A stretch of DNA of 49,996 bases. Origin: a virus. Shown in pieces: positions 40,591 through 49,850 of the stretch. Position numbers and translations under genes: made by a program. The notes beneath the pieces were generated by a model. That model saw only the letters and a list, made by a program, of their open reading frames with translations, made no database searches and was not told where the DNA came from. Location: the IMG/VR virus record IMGVR_UViG_3300023210_000050, positions 1-49,996 of that record; one strand, given 5' to 3'. Each line of letters begins with the position of its first letter. Positions within the stretch are counted from its first letter, which is position 1.

Positions 40591-43518
40591 ATGCCGTTAC
40601 CTAAAAAGGTCAGTAAAATAAATCTCAAAGAAGGGTATAGCTATCAAACCGTCGATACATCCCCATTCTCTGATGATTATTTTAATATTATACAATTTCC
40701 CGATCGGTTGACATCCGGTAAAAATTTATTTAAATTAAGAGCCAATGCCAATGCATTAGTCGAGAATAGTCGACTCCATATCGAAATTTTAGATTTTAAT
40801 GGCAACCCTATATATTGGGAACCATTACAGTATATCGAAAAGGATGGTTCGAGAGTAATCGCCGTTTATATATTCCCGGATACAGCTCCTGGCCTTGCGA
40901 CGGTATATATCGCAGGAAGGGTAAAACAAGCCGGCGGCCAGAAAATTCCATATAGCCGGGATTTTAACTCGCCATTAAATGCAGATATTCCAAATGTTAT
41001 ATGGCAGCGTACAGTGCCAGTAGCCCCGACATCGGCAAATGATACAGAAATAATATTCGCGATACAACCATCATTGACAATATCCGAAGTAATTCAACCA
41101 TATTTACAGCCGGTCGATATAACCAATATATTTACACAACAAACATCTAGCCTGGCAGGAGTGTCGTTAGTAATTGATCCACAACCATCAACTATTTCTG
41201 CACCGGCGACCGTAACCACAGTTCCAGCCGAAGGAGGAAATTCGGCCTTCTCACCAAACTTCGGAACCCAGTTTTATGATACTAGTAACCTAGAAACATC
41301 TTTGCAGGATACCTCCGGTAACCAAATGGATTCGCCTTCATTAAATACCCTATCCGGATTCTCCAAATTAACTGTCTCGAACTTTCCATTGACAATAGAC
41401 ATGATAGGCGCGGTATTGGAAATCAAAGATCCTATAGTATCAGCACCACCAGAAACCGGTAAAAATTCATCAGGGGAAGTTATTCCGAATACACAAGTCG
41501 CAAATGAATGGTCCGCTAATACATCGAATTCAATTACATCTCAACCATTATCCGGATCGATAAAATTTGCAATAACTGACATATTAACATCAACCACAGC
41601 ACGAGTCGCCCAATATGGAGGATTTGTTAATGAAGCGGATAATACTTCCGGACCTTTTGCAATAACTGTAGGAACCGGAGCAGCAACTTCGACTAGCAAA
41701 GGCGGAGCACCGGCAGTCATCAGCCAAACCGGAACAGCAATAATAAATACAATTAACCAGGCTACAGACTTTACTGCTAGTTACATCAAAGCAGCAGATG
41801 TTATTTATACAGAAAATTCATCTTCATTTGCGGATATAATAATCGCAAACACAGAACCAGAAACAGGTGATGTGTATCGCATTAAAACTTTATACAAGCC
41901 CAGTGGATTCTTCGGTGATTTTATTGATCTAGGAGATACTATATTAGAACGCCAGAATATATTAATTGATACGGCGTCGTTAGAAACGCATGTAGCAGTT
42001 GGGACTACATATGAAAGATTTGGCAACTTTGAAAGTCTTCAAGAAATTGAAAAATATTGGACTACTGGGTCTGTAGTAAATGGTGTTTTAGAGACATCAA
42101 CTCCGACTAATACCACAGCATTCGGTTATAACGAAGATACATTAATCGGAGGTGCGGAAATAACACCGACATGGTCACCAAACCAGTATACATCATCTGT
42201 TAATAACGCAACTGTATTTTCTATAAAACCATTATATCATCAAACATTATTTAAAGATACTACATATATTGTTAAATTTCAAGTTGCATTACCAGCCAAT
42301 ATTGGTTTATATGACACAGATGACATGAATATCAGCAATAACAGATTAGATGTTTATATTTCAGGTTCTCAGGTAGAGATTGATCGGACACTGTCGAATG
42401 TATCTATAGGAGAAATTAATCCACCGAGTGTCATTACATCTACAATGACCGGTGTTTTTAGTGATGGCAAAGAATTAGGAAATCGTATTGGTACTGTACG
42501 AAGCAAAAATATCCCAGGCATAACCGCAAATATACAATTACAATTCAAAGCAAAAACAACTAATCCATTCGATGTTAAATTTGTAACTCGTAAAGGTGCA
42601 TGGATAGTAGGAGAAGTAGTCATTGAAGCTGATAAGCAAACAGGATTCTCACCAAATTATGTAAGAGTGTTTAAACGGATTCCGACCGAGCATTTAAAAA
42701 CCCCATTGACATTTAAATTCCAGTATTTCGATTATCGTAGTAATAAAGCTGATTTAGAAACGATTGCATATGGAGCGATTTTCAATGGAGGAAATACATA
42801 TATCGATGGCACAGATAATTTAATAACCGGTTCTGTATTTGTAGGAAGTGGGATAGGTTCTGGAATCGAGATAGCCGGAGTAAGTTCCGGGTACGTTGCA
42901 TCAGTAGGTTATTCCGGGTTTACTGCAGCATCGCAAGAAACTGGCCCTGGTGGATTCTTAATGTGGTCTGGTTCATCTGATCTAACGGTTGGAGTAGATG
43001 CATATGAAGGAGTAGGATTGGAGTTAGTAGCAGGTTCATCTAGCTATTTCCGATATAGAACCAACCCATCGGAATTGATAATTAGAACTGATAAATTCTT
43101 CTTAGGATCGGATACAGAGTTTATATCAGGATCGGATGGCAATATTGAAATATCATCATCTAATTTTCATCTAACCCCAGGTGGTGATGTAACAGCGTCC
43201 AATGCTTTATTCGATGGTAACGTGACAGCAGTAAACTTCTCAGAACGAATAATAACAATTGATGATGATAATTCCGGGTCGTATTTAAGAACTAACGGCG
43301 CCGGTAAAGATATTATATTTGATGGCTTCTTAGGCGGTGAAATAATGATGAATTGTGTAATTGATGTAACTACCGGGTTTACAATTAAACAAGTAGACTT
43401 ACCAAATTCCGGTTCTGATACATTTCAGAACGCGCGTGTTATTATACAAACCCCTGGGATGACATTCGATGATGTGACAGTAGGAGCGAGTACAGGTAAC
43501 TACTATCAACAAAAATAA
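40591..43518 (+). CDS. large tail fibre protein, 975 aa
   Basis: Beta-rich throughout. Residues 1-130 have the pattern of an attachment domain (SPFSDDYFNIIQFPDRLTSG, NANALVENSRLHIEILDFNG), followed by an immunoglobulin-like stretch (about 100-190). The long middle part is rich in Thr, Ser, Asn and Gly. The end (GVDAYEGVGLELVAGSSS, SGSDGNIEISSSN, TPGGDVTASNALF) resembles the repetitive beta strands of phage fibre tips. No peptidase or chaperone motif was found. Its neighbour at 43533 is the likely distal partner. Confidence 0.78.
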   Translation: MPLPKKVSKINLKEGYSYQTVDTSPFSDDYFNIIQFPDRLTSGKNLFKLRANANALVENSRLHIEILDFNGNPIYWEPLQYIEKDGSRVIAVYIFPDTAPGLATVYIAGRVKQAGGQKIPYSRDFNSPLNADIPNVIWQRTVPVAPTSANDTEIIFAIQPSLTISEVIQPYLQPVDITNIFTQQTSSLAGVSLVIDPQPSTISAPATVTTVPAEGGNSAFSPNFGTQFYDTSNLETSLQDTSGNQMDSPSLNTLSGFSKLTVSNFPLTIDMIGAVLEIKDPIVSAPPETGKNSSGEVIPNTQVANEWSANTSNSITSQPLSGSIKFAITDILTSTTARVAQYGGFVNEADNTSGPFAITVGTGAATSTSKGGAPAVISQTGTAIINTINQATDFTASYIKAADVIYTENSSSFADIIIANTEPETGDVYRIKTLYKPSGFFGDFIDLGDTILERQNILIDTASLETHVAVGTTYERFGNFESLQEIEKYWTTGSVVNGVLETSTPTNTTAFGYNEDTLIGGAEITPTWSPNQYTSSVNNATVFSIKPLYHQTLFKDTTYIVKFQVALPANIGLYDTDDMNISNNRLDVYISGSQVEIDRTLSNVSIGEINPPSVITSTMTGVFSDGKELGNRIGTVRSKNIPGITANIQLQFKAKTTNPFDVKFVTRKGAWIVGEVVIEADKQTGFSPNYVRVFKRIPTEHLKTPLTFKFQYFDYRSNKADLETIAYGAIFNGGNTYIDGTDNLITGSVFVGSGIGSGIEIAGVSSGYVASVGYSGFTAASQETGPGGFLMWSGSSDLTVGVDAYEGVGLELVAGSSSYFRYRTNPSELIIRTDKFFLGSDTEFISGSDGNIEISSSNFHLTPGGDVTASNALFDGNVTAVNFSERIITIDDDNSGSYLRTNGAGKDIIFDGFLGGEIMMNCVIDVTTGFTIKQVDLPNSGSDTFQNARVIIQTPGMTFDDVTVGASTGNYYQQK

Positions 43519-43532
43519 TAAAAAGGAAGACC

Positions 43533-44675
43533 ATGGCAAATATACCAATTAATGGAGGACAAACTTATTTCTTCTCGAGGTCACAGGAAAATACATTTAT
43601 AATGGATTCTACGGACCATTCCCATGCAAAAAAATTCTTTGGTAATCTAGTGGAGATATTCAGTAGTGACACTCCTCAGCTTCTGATATCTGGTTCCACC
43701 AATACCGAGTTGCTGATGAAATCGACATCCACCATCACCGGTACTGCGACAATTGATATGAACAATAATTCAAATCGAATCTTTATGGGGAACCAAGCCG
43801 TCTCCACCGCTGACCAATACATTGCATTCTTGAGTAAACACAACGCCGGTGCTGGTTCGCGGACATGGGCTATAGGAAATGATTATAGTGATGGCGGTAT
43901 ATTTAAGATCTGCCGAAGCGCCGGCATGACCACCTCCACATTATTAACGTTGATGGAAAGTGCCGGCTATACTAATGGAGTATACTTCCCTGGTGGTATT
44001 GTAGCAAATCTAGCTAGCACTTATGCACTGACAATTAAACATGACGGTAACAATGCGAATCGATTTGGAATGCAAATTTGGTGTGGTGTCGATACGCAAG
44101 TCGGTAATCCAGCTGAAGCATCTTATATAACATTATTTGATGGAAATGGTACAGCGGTGGCATTTGTTAATGCAACAGGCGGAACTGTTACATGGGGAAC
44201 ATTTACAGGAGCACATGACGGCCATGTTGTTAATTCAGATGATCCAACCGCAGAAATAAACACATCTTCTGGTTCAATATATCCTATAGGTACAATTCTA
44301 GTAACAACAAAATCTGATTTTTCTGGATATGGATACCAGGCAGAGCATAGATTTATTTCTTCATCTGCATATCAAGATAAACGAGTACTAGGAGTCTACT
44401 TTAATAGATTAAACCCGGATGCATTAGGAGATGCTTATGTGTATAAACATAAAGTTGCTTCTTTAGGTGATGGTCCTATATTAGTAAGCAATCAAAATGG
44501 CAATATTGAAAATGGTGATTATATCACAACAGCATCTGGATCAGGCGGATATGGATGTAAACAAGACGATGATTTGTTCCATAACTACACCGTAGCAAAG
44601 TCATTGGAAGATGTCGACTGGTCTACCGAACCAGCCGCAACAAAATTGATTTCTTGTACTTATCATTGCGGGTAA
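43533..44675 (+). CDS. tail fibre/receptor-binding protein, 380 aa
   Basis: The C-terminal 150 residues (from GTFTGAHDGHVVNSDDPTAE through LGDGPILVSNQNGNIENGDY and KQDDDLFHNYTVAKS) follow a pattern that I associate with fibre-tip domains related to the intramolecular-chaperone (endosialidase / peptidase G2) group; the catalytic Ser-Asp pair for autocleavage is not certain. The N-terminal 150 residues are of unlike composition: two 60-base lines, 43681 and 43801, have 28 and 31 G or C, against 19 in line 44461. This suggests module exchange, as expected for host-range proteins. An AAGGAAG site precedes the ATG. Confidence 0.75.
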   Translation: MANIPINGGQTYFFSRSQENTFIMDSTDHSHAKKFFGNLVEIFSSDTPQLLISGSTNTELLMKSTSTITGTATIDMNNNSNRIFMGNQAVSTADQYIAFLSKHNAGAGSRTWAIGNDYSDGGIFKICRSAGMTTSTLLTLMESAGYTNGVYFPGGIVANLASTYALTIKHDGNNANRFGMQIWCGVDTQVGNPAEASYITLFDGNGTAVAFVNATGGTVTWGTFTGAHDGHVVNSDDPTAEINTSSGSIYPIGTILVTTKSDFSGYGYQAEHRFISSSAYQDKRVLGVYFNRLNPDALGDAYVYKHKVASLGDGPILVSNQNGNIENGDYITTASGSGGYGCKQDDDLFHNYTVAKSLEDVDWSTEPAATKLISCTYHCG

Positions 44676-44690
44676 TTGAGTCCCATGTAA

Positions 44691-44698
44691 TATTTATT
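44691..44698 (+). promoter_or_regulatory. late-promoter-type motif TATTTATT
   Basis: AATATTTATTAAAAAGAAG ends 13 nt before ATG 44712, with a weak AAGAAG site. Confidence 0.5.
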
Positions 44699-44711
44699 AA
44701 AAAGAAGAAAT

Positions 44712-47480
44712 ATGAGTTTAGGAAATTGGTTAGCAGAAGCTATACTTTCAGAAAGTAATATTAAAGATATAATCGTTATCTACCCTGGCAGATTTCAGCC
44801 AATGGGTAGGCACCATGCCGAGGTATACAAAAAATTGGCAGCAAAATACGGAAAGTCAAATACTTATATTGCAACTTCCAATGTTGTAAAATTACCAAAG
44901 TCTCCTTTGAACTTTCGTGAAAAAGCAGCAGTAATGAGACAACATGGAATTACCAATGTAGTGCAAGTTAAGAATCCTTACCAAGCAGCTGAAATAACTT
45001 CCAAGTACGATCCAGAAACTACCGCGGTATTATTTGCAGTTGGTAAAAAGGATATGGAGGAAGATCCGAGATTTCGTATAGGAACAAAAAAGAATGGAGA
45101 GCCAGGATATTTTCAAGACTATGAAAAAAACCAAGGTAACCTCCTGCCATATAGTAAACATGGTTATTTAGTTGTAGCACCTCATGTTGATATTCAGATT
45201 CCAGGATTCGGTGAAATGTCAGGAACAACCTTACGAAAAGTGCTAGCAACTGCAGATGCAAAGATATTTAAAGACGTGATGGGATTTTCTAATCCACGAC
45301 TCGCTGATCTATTAAAACAAAGATTTTCTGCAGTGATGGAAGAACAGATAAATGAATTCATTATAAAAAATGATATACAGAAACTGATATCAGAGACATC
45401 ATATGTAAATGGTTCCAAAGCTGATGTCGATGATGGCCCTAGATACTTCTATGGTAGCCAGAAGGCATATGAAACAGATTCAAAGACCATGGCAGAATCA
45501 ATAGGTTATTCCGTATTAAATTATATTATGGACGGTGGTATGTCAGATCTAGGCAAGACTAGTTTCCCTGATGGACCTCCCATGGGAGTTTCATTCTTCC
45601 CTGTAGGTATGGCCGGAGCAAAAATGGCCGGGACAGATTATACAGGTGATATAAAAGGAAAACCGGCATATAAAAAATGGCAAGGCTATATAAAAAATGT
45701 TGCTACTCAAGTCGGATATAAATTCTTAAACTTCCTAGGAGCAGAAGATTCAATTACTAGTACAAAAAATGCACCTTCTACACCCGGTCCATTAGTCCAA
45801 GAACAAATTCAAGATAAAGCATGGTGGGCAGATATTATGGAAGACATTACCATTCCAGTAAATATCGGAGATACAGTATTAATGGGCAAGTTTAAAAACA
45901 AGAAAGTAGTTGTTAAGAGTATTACTAAGAATGAAAAGGGTGATCTTCAAATTAATGGCAGACCAGCTTTAAAGTTTAGAATTCCAGTAAAACCAGATGA
46001 ATCCATTAATGAAGACATAACTAGTTATATAAAAAAATTATCAGATAAATTCAAATCGTTTATACAAAAATTAAAACAAGAAGGCTCAGAAACAAAACAA
46101 GCTTATCAGTTATTGGTTAAGGCCATACATGGAGAATCATTAACAAAAGATCAAAAAACCGAAATAGGTAACCAGATGAAAGATGTATTGAAATTAGCAG
46201 GATTTACAGCAGCATCAATATTACCTGGCGGGATTATTTATTTACTATTAACTAAAGTAACTAGATTACAAAAACATTTAGTGCCATCTGCATTTATGTC
46301 TGAGGGTATACTCGACGAAGCAAAGGCCAATACACATTTAACTCATTTAGAAGAATTAGTTTTAACACAAGGAGATGCTGGTTATAAACAAGCCAGAGAA
46401 GTTCTTATTGAACTTATTAAAAATTTAAAAGGTAATTCAAATGCAAAAGTTAATACTACGGTTAAATGGGATGGAGCACCTGCCATATTTACAGGAATTA
46501 ATCCTGATAACGGCAAATTCTTTGTAGGAACAAAGTCCGTATTTAATAAAGAGCCTAAGATTAACTACACGGATGAGGATATTGAACTCAATCACGGACA
46601 TGCACCCGGCTTAGCAGATAAACTTAAAAAAGCATTACAAGTTCTTCCGGCCTTAGGAATACAAAATATACTTCAAGGTGATTTCATGTTTGATGATTCG
46701 ACATTAAAATCTCAAAGTATTGACGGTGTTAAACATTATATATTTAAACCAAATACAATTACGTATGCAGTTGAAGTAGATTCAGATTTAGGTAGAGAGT
46801 TAGCAGCCGCCGAATTTGGGATAGTATTTCATACAGCATACAAAAGTTTAGATTCCGGAGCTGAATTTGGAGCTAATGTTTCTGGCCTGAATCGTACACC
46901 TGGTGTTTGGTTTGATGATGCATTCTTTAAAGATACCACCGGTAGTGTGTTGTTAACAAATGATGAGGCTAAACAAGTAACTAGTTTAATTAAATCAGCT
47001 GATGCAATAAATGTTAATTATGATAAATTACCATCTGTATTATTAAATACGTATATCAATAGTGAAATTAGAACAAACCAATTCCTGGATAATCCTAAAA
47101 AATCATTTGAAACATTTAAAACATGGGTTCAGAGTAAGCTAGATAAAAGAGTAGATAAACTAAAATCGGAAAAAGGTAAACAAAAAGCTATTGCCGCCGG
47201 TGAAGCACAAATGGCTTCTATAGAAGATAATAGCCAAGATATAATCGGAGTATTTAATTTAACTAAACTATTAGCAGAAGCGAAATTAGTATTTGTGAAT
47301 AAGTATAATAACGCTATTTATAATACCAAGCATTTCGTAGATGATGGCAAAGGTGGGTTACGTGTTTCAGCCCCAGAAGGTTATGTTGCAATTGATAGAT
47401 TTGGGAATGGTGTTAAGTTAGTTGATAGATTAGAATTTAGCCGAGCAAACTTCGCAATGGACAAGGGATTTACTAAGTAG
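44712..47480 (+). CDS. multidomain nucleotidyltransferase / LETM1-like / KxDG ligase-like protein, 922 aa
   Basis: Four parts. (1) Residues 15-200: nucleotidyltransferase fold of the NMN/cytidylyltransferase type with GRFQPMGRHH (26-35) and MSGTTLRK (169-176). (2) Residues 230-370: unknown domain (YFYGSQKAYETDSKT, SFFPVGMAGAKMAG). (3) A KOW-like stretch (375-425) and a LETM1-like helical part (435-530: LTKDQKTEIGNQMKDVLKLA, PGGIIYLLL). (4) Residues 537-922: the DUF6267-type domain, with VKWDGAPAIF (584-593), Lys585 being the probable AMP-accepting lysine of the ligase/capping superfamily, and LQGDFMFD (654-661). L/I-x-E sites (LAE9-A, ISE228-T, INE433-D, LDE536-A) fall at the ends or domain borders, so it may be cut by the prohead protease and packaged. 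The ligase part is complete in length. Confidence 0.83.
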   Translation: MSLGNWLAEAILSESNIKDIIVIYPGRFQPMGRHHAEVYKKLAAKYGKSNTYIATSNVVKLPKSPLNFREKAAVMRQHGITNVVQVKNPYQAAEITSKYDPETTAVLFAVGKKDMEEDPRFRIGTKKNGEPGYFQDYEKNQGNLLPYSKHGYLVVAPHVDIQIPGFGEMSGTTLRKVLATADAKIFKDVMGFSNPRLADLLKQRFSAVMEEQINEFIIKNDIQKLISETSYVNGSKADVDDGPRYFYGSQKAYETDSKTMAESIGYSVLNYIMDGGMSDLGKTSFPDGPPMGVSFFPVGMAGAKMAGTDYTGDIKGKPAYKKWQGYIKNVATQVGYKFLNFLGAEDSITSTKNAPSTPGPLVQEQIQDKAWWADIMEDITIPVNIGDTVLMGKFKNKKVVVKSITKNEKGDLQINGRPALKFRIPVKPDESINEDITSYIKKLSDKFKSFIQKLKQEGSETKQAYQLLVKAIHGESLTKDQKTEIGNQMKDVLKLAGFTAASILPGGIIYLLLTKVTRLQKHLVPSAFMSEGILDEAKANTHLTHLEELVLTQGDAGYKQAREVLIELIKNLKGNSNAKVNTTVKWDGAPAIFTGINPDNGKFFVGTKSVFNKEPKINYTDEDIELNHGHAPGLADKLKKALQVLPALGIQNILQGDFMFDDSTLKSQSIDGVKHYIFKPNTITYAVEVDSDLGRELAAAEFGIVFHTAYKSLDSGAEFGANVSGLNRTPGVWFDDAFFKDTTGSVLLTNDEAKQVTSLIKSADAINVNYDKLPSVLLNTYINSEIRTNQFLDNPKKSFETFKTWVQSKLDKRVDKLKSEKGKQKAIAAGEAQMASIEDNSQDIIGVFNLTKLLAEAKLVFVNKYNNAIYNTKHFVDDGKGGLRVSAPEGYVAIDRFGNGVKLVDRLEFSRANFAMDKGFTK

Positions 47481-47485
47481 CAGTA

Positions 47486-47493
47486 TATTTATA
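47486..47493 (+). promoter_or_regulatory. late-promoter-type motif TATTTATA
   Basis: GTATATTTATATTAAACTAAAAAGGA: ends 22 nt before ATG 47516, with an AAAAGGA ribosome binding site. Confidence 0.55.
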
Positions 47494-47515
47494 TTAAACT
47501 AAAAAGGATATTTCC

Positions 47516-48010
47516 ATGAAAGAATTAGAATTGCGTACAATGATACGTGGACATGTAAAAAAAATTATAAAAGAAGCCGGACCAAGCTTAGGTGCAGGTG
47601 CAGGTGAATTAGAAAGAGGCTTAGGTAAAATAAGTGCTCGTGCTAGCAAATTATCAAAACGTCAGAGAATAAAGGCAGTCATACCAGTATTGCAAAAATT
47701 TGGAATAGCTCCAAATGACATGGCGTATTTAAAAGCTGCTTTGAAATCAGCAAACGGAGAAGCAACTCCAGAACCTGAAGTAGAAGAAAATTATACTGCC
47801 GGCGTTGATGACGGAAAGGTCACTGAAGGCGCTTTAGATGCTAAAGGTGATAAGCTAGAGCAGACTCAGGCATTCCAAATGTTACAAAAAGCATTAGCTT
47901 CCAAACCAGCTGGCCAGCAAGCAGAATTTGTTTTAGGGCTAATTGGTAAATTAGGAATGAAAGATAGTGCAAAGCGTAAGTTGAAATTACAAGTTAAGCA
48001 ATTAAAATAA
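47516..48010 (+). CDS. putative head-packaged protein, 164 aa
   Basis: N-terminus MKELELRTMIRGHVKKIIKE reaches I-K-E at residue 20 before Ala21, the recurrent targeting-cleavage pattern. The mature part is Gly/Ala-rich at first (AGPSLGAGAGELERGLGKI), then helical and basic (RASKLSKRQRIKAVIPVLQK), then has an acidic hinge (PEPEVEEN) and ends as a basic helix (KRKLKLQVKQLK). Function unknown; a DNA-associated internal protein fits. First of a four-gene string with 1-nt to 7-nt gaps or overlaps. Confidence 0.8.
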   Translation: MKELELRTMIRGHVKKIIKEAGPSLGAGAGELERGLGKISARASKLSKRQRIKAVIPVLQKFGIAPNDMAYLKAALKSANGEATPEPEVEENYTAGVDDGKVTEGALDAKGDKLEQTQAFQMLQKALASKPAGQQAEFVLGLIGKLGMKDSAKRKLKLQVKQLK

Positions 48011-48011
48011 T

Positions 48012-48653
48012 ATGTCAAGCAAGTTACAAAATATAAAAGCGGTCAAAGAAATGATCGATGGGACCCATAAGTCTCAAAATAAAACACAAGTAGGTTACAC
48101 CGGCAATAAAAAAATTGCAGAAGAAGACATCATAGAACGATTTGAAAACAATAAGCCAAAGATTTGGATTGAGGTTAAAAATGGTACTCGATGGGAGATA
48201 GAGCAACATGATGGTTTTCGTAGCAAGAAACCAGCAAATAGTGTTTTAGATACGATTAATGAAATTTTAAAAGTTCCTGCTAAATGCCCGAAATGTAATT
48301 CAAGCTTGAAAAATGTTGAAGAAGAACGTTTAAATTTAAAATTTTGGTATCAAAGTAAACAATGCTTTAGTTGTCACTTATCGGAAGAATCGATTATACG
48401 TTCAAAAGGAAAAGAAGCCTGGTCAGAATATTCTAGAAAGAAAATGTTAGCAAATGCCGAATCATGGTTTAAGGATACAGACAAGGAAGTTGATTTAGTC
48501 CGTAAATCACTAAAACTACAATTCGTACAAAATGCAGACGGCGAATTGGCAGAATATGATCAATCAGCATTTTTTGAAAAATTTGACAATGATTATAAAA
48601 CATTTAAAAAACAAATACTAAAAAATCTCGAGGGTGTAGAAGATGGCAAATAA
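48012..48653 (+). CDS. zinc-ribbon protein, 213 aa
   Basis: Two Cys pairs, CPKC (about residues 94-97) and CFSC (117-120), form a treble-clef or ribbon zinc site between two helical halves. The N-terminal half has the strands KPKIWIEVKNGTRWEIEQHDG; the C-terminal half is a long charged helix set (KKMLANAESWFKDTDKEVDL). The family is one I have seen unannotated in marine T4-like phages. Nucleic-acid or protein binding is expected from the fold. Its end overlaps the next gene by 11 nt. Confidence 0.82.
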   Translation: MSSKLQNIKAVKEMIDGTHKSQNKTQVGYTGNKKIAEEDIIERFENNKPKIWIEVKNGTRWEIEQHDGFRSKKPANSVLDTINEILKVPAKCPKCNSSLKNVEEERLNLKFWYQSKQCFSCHLSEESIIRSKGKEAWSEYSRKKMLANAESWFKDTDKEVDLVRKSLKLQFVQNADGELAEYDQSAFFEKFDNDYKTFKKQILKNLEGVEDGK

Positions 48654-49098
48654 AAAAGTAAATAAGGTTGGTAAGGAATTTGATAAAGTAGTCGATGAGA
48701 TGAAAAAATTAGGTCCTAAGTTTGCAAAAGCCGATCTAGATGAAAAACAGAAAATTCTAAAAAAATTAAAAGAATTAACTGCAAAGAAAAAAGATCTGAG
48801 ATCTGAAATAGAACGTACTGTCATGGATGCGGAAAAAGATATTGAACTCCAGATTGAAATTAAAAAGATGATTACGACAGCAGTAACCAAATCACTCAGA
48901 GAATCCCAATATCCAGATATCCGGATAAGATCTGATATTAAAAACGCATGGAAGAACTCAGATATCGTAATGGAAGATCTAGAGGGATTTCTAGAAATGT
49001 TATATCAAGACGGTAACTATGATACGATGGATGATATGAGAGCAACATTCCAAGTGGTATCAAAATTAGCAAAAGATTATTTAAAGGCAATGCAATAG
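48643..49098 (+). CDS. coiled-coil protein, 151 aa
   Basis: Residues 1-80 are a Lys/Glu-rich helix with heptad-like spacing (FDKVVDEMKKLGPKFAKADL, ILKKLKELTAKKKDLRSEIE), followed by an acidic globular end. No L/I-x-E targeting peptide and no TM segment. It may be a scaffold-like or adaptor protein to its neighbours; no family is recognised. Confidence 0.8.
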   Translation: MANKKVNKVGKEFDKVVDEMKKLGPKFAKADLDEKQKILKKLKELTAKKKDLRSEIERTVMDAEKDIELQIEIKKMITTAVTKSLRESQYPDIRIRSDIKNAWKNSDIVMEDLEGFLEMLYQDGNYDTMDDMRATFQVVSKLAKDYLKAMQ

Positions 49099-49105
49099 GA
49101 ATCAT

Positions 49106-49849
49106 ATGACTACTTTAAAACTAACGCCATTATTAAATGAAATAATATTTCGTACTATTATAGAATCTGTAGGTGGAGATGCCGGCAAAATAGAAAATGA
49201 AACAGATAAGCTAGAACAAGAATTAAAAGACGCCGGTACAGATGCCGACAGCGAAGAAGTACAGGCAGCTATGTTAGGAGCATTGATAGACGCAGATGGT
49301 GATGTAGAGCAGTTAGACGTTTCTGATGTAGAATCTATTGCTAAAGATATAAAAGAATCGCGTGGGTATGTTCTCACGGAAAGCGGTGTGATGATGGCTG
49401 GTATCGAGGCAATTGGTACTGTACTTGGAAATGCTGCATTATTAAATGCAATTGCTGCTAAAGTGGAAAAGATTTCTGGTAAAAAAGTTAATGTAACCCA
49501 ATTAAAAACCAAAATAGAAAAGATCACAGCCAGGATAAAAAATATCACCGGATGGCCAGCCAAAAAAATGGAACAGGCATTTGCATGGATAGCTAAAAAA
49601 TTCGGCGGTGGTGCCTTTGCACAAAAAATAGCCGGTTATGCTGGTACATTGGTAGCTGTAATAACAATGTTCATTATCGGTGTTATATACTTTCCATCAA
49701 TAGGGTCTGGCGTTTTATTTATATTTTCAATAGCCGGATTAATGGGTAAAGGTGCTGAAATGATTAAATTGGTCAAAGAAATTATACATGCTATTAAAGA
49801 AGAAATGGCAAAAAATGATCCTAGTTCGTCGCCGGAATTATCGACATAA
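49106..49849 (+). CDS. putative head-packaged membrane-active protein, 247 aa
   Basis: N-terminus MTTLKLTPLLNEIIFRTIIE ends I-I-E at residue 20 before Ser21, the recurrent pattern in a less charged form. An acidic stretch follows (DAGTDADSEEVQ), then hydrophobic segments at about 94-118 (weak) and two strong ones at about 188-208 and 210-228 (AGTLVAVITMFIIGVIYFPS, GVLFIFSIAGLMG). A packaged protein with membrane segments could be injected to act on the host inner membrane during entry, but this is inference. The C-terminus is polar. Confidence 0.78.
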   Translation: MTTLKLTPLLNEIIFRTIIESVGGDAGKIENETDKLEQELKDAGTDADSEEVQAAMLGALIDADGDVEQLDVSDVESIAKDIKESRGYVLTESGVMMAGIEAIGTVLGNAALLNAIAAKVEKISGKKVNVTQLKTKIEKITARIKNITGWPAKKMEQAFAWIAKKFGGGAFAQKIAGYAGTLVAVITMFIIGVIYFPSIGSGVLFIFSIAGLMGKGAEMIKLVKEIIHAIKEEMAKNDPSSSPELST

Positions 49850-49850
49850 T

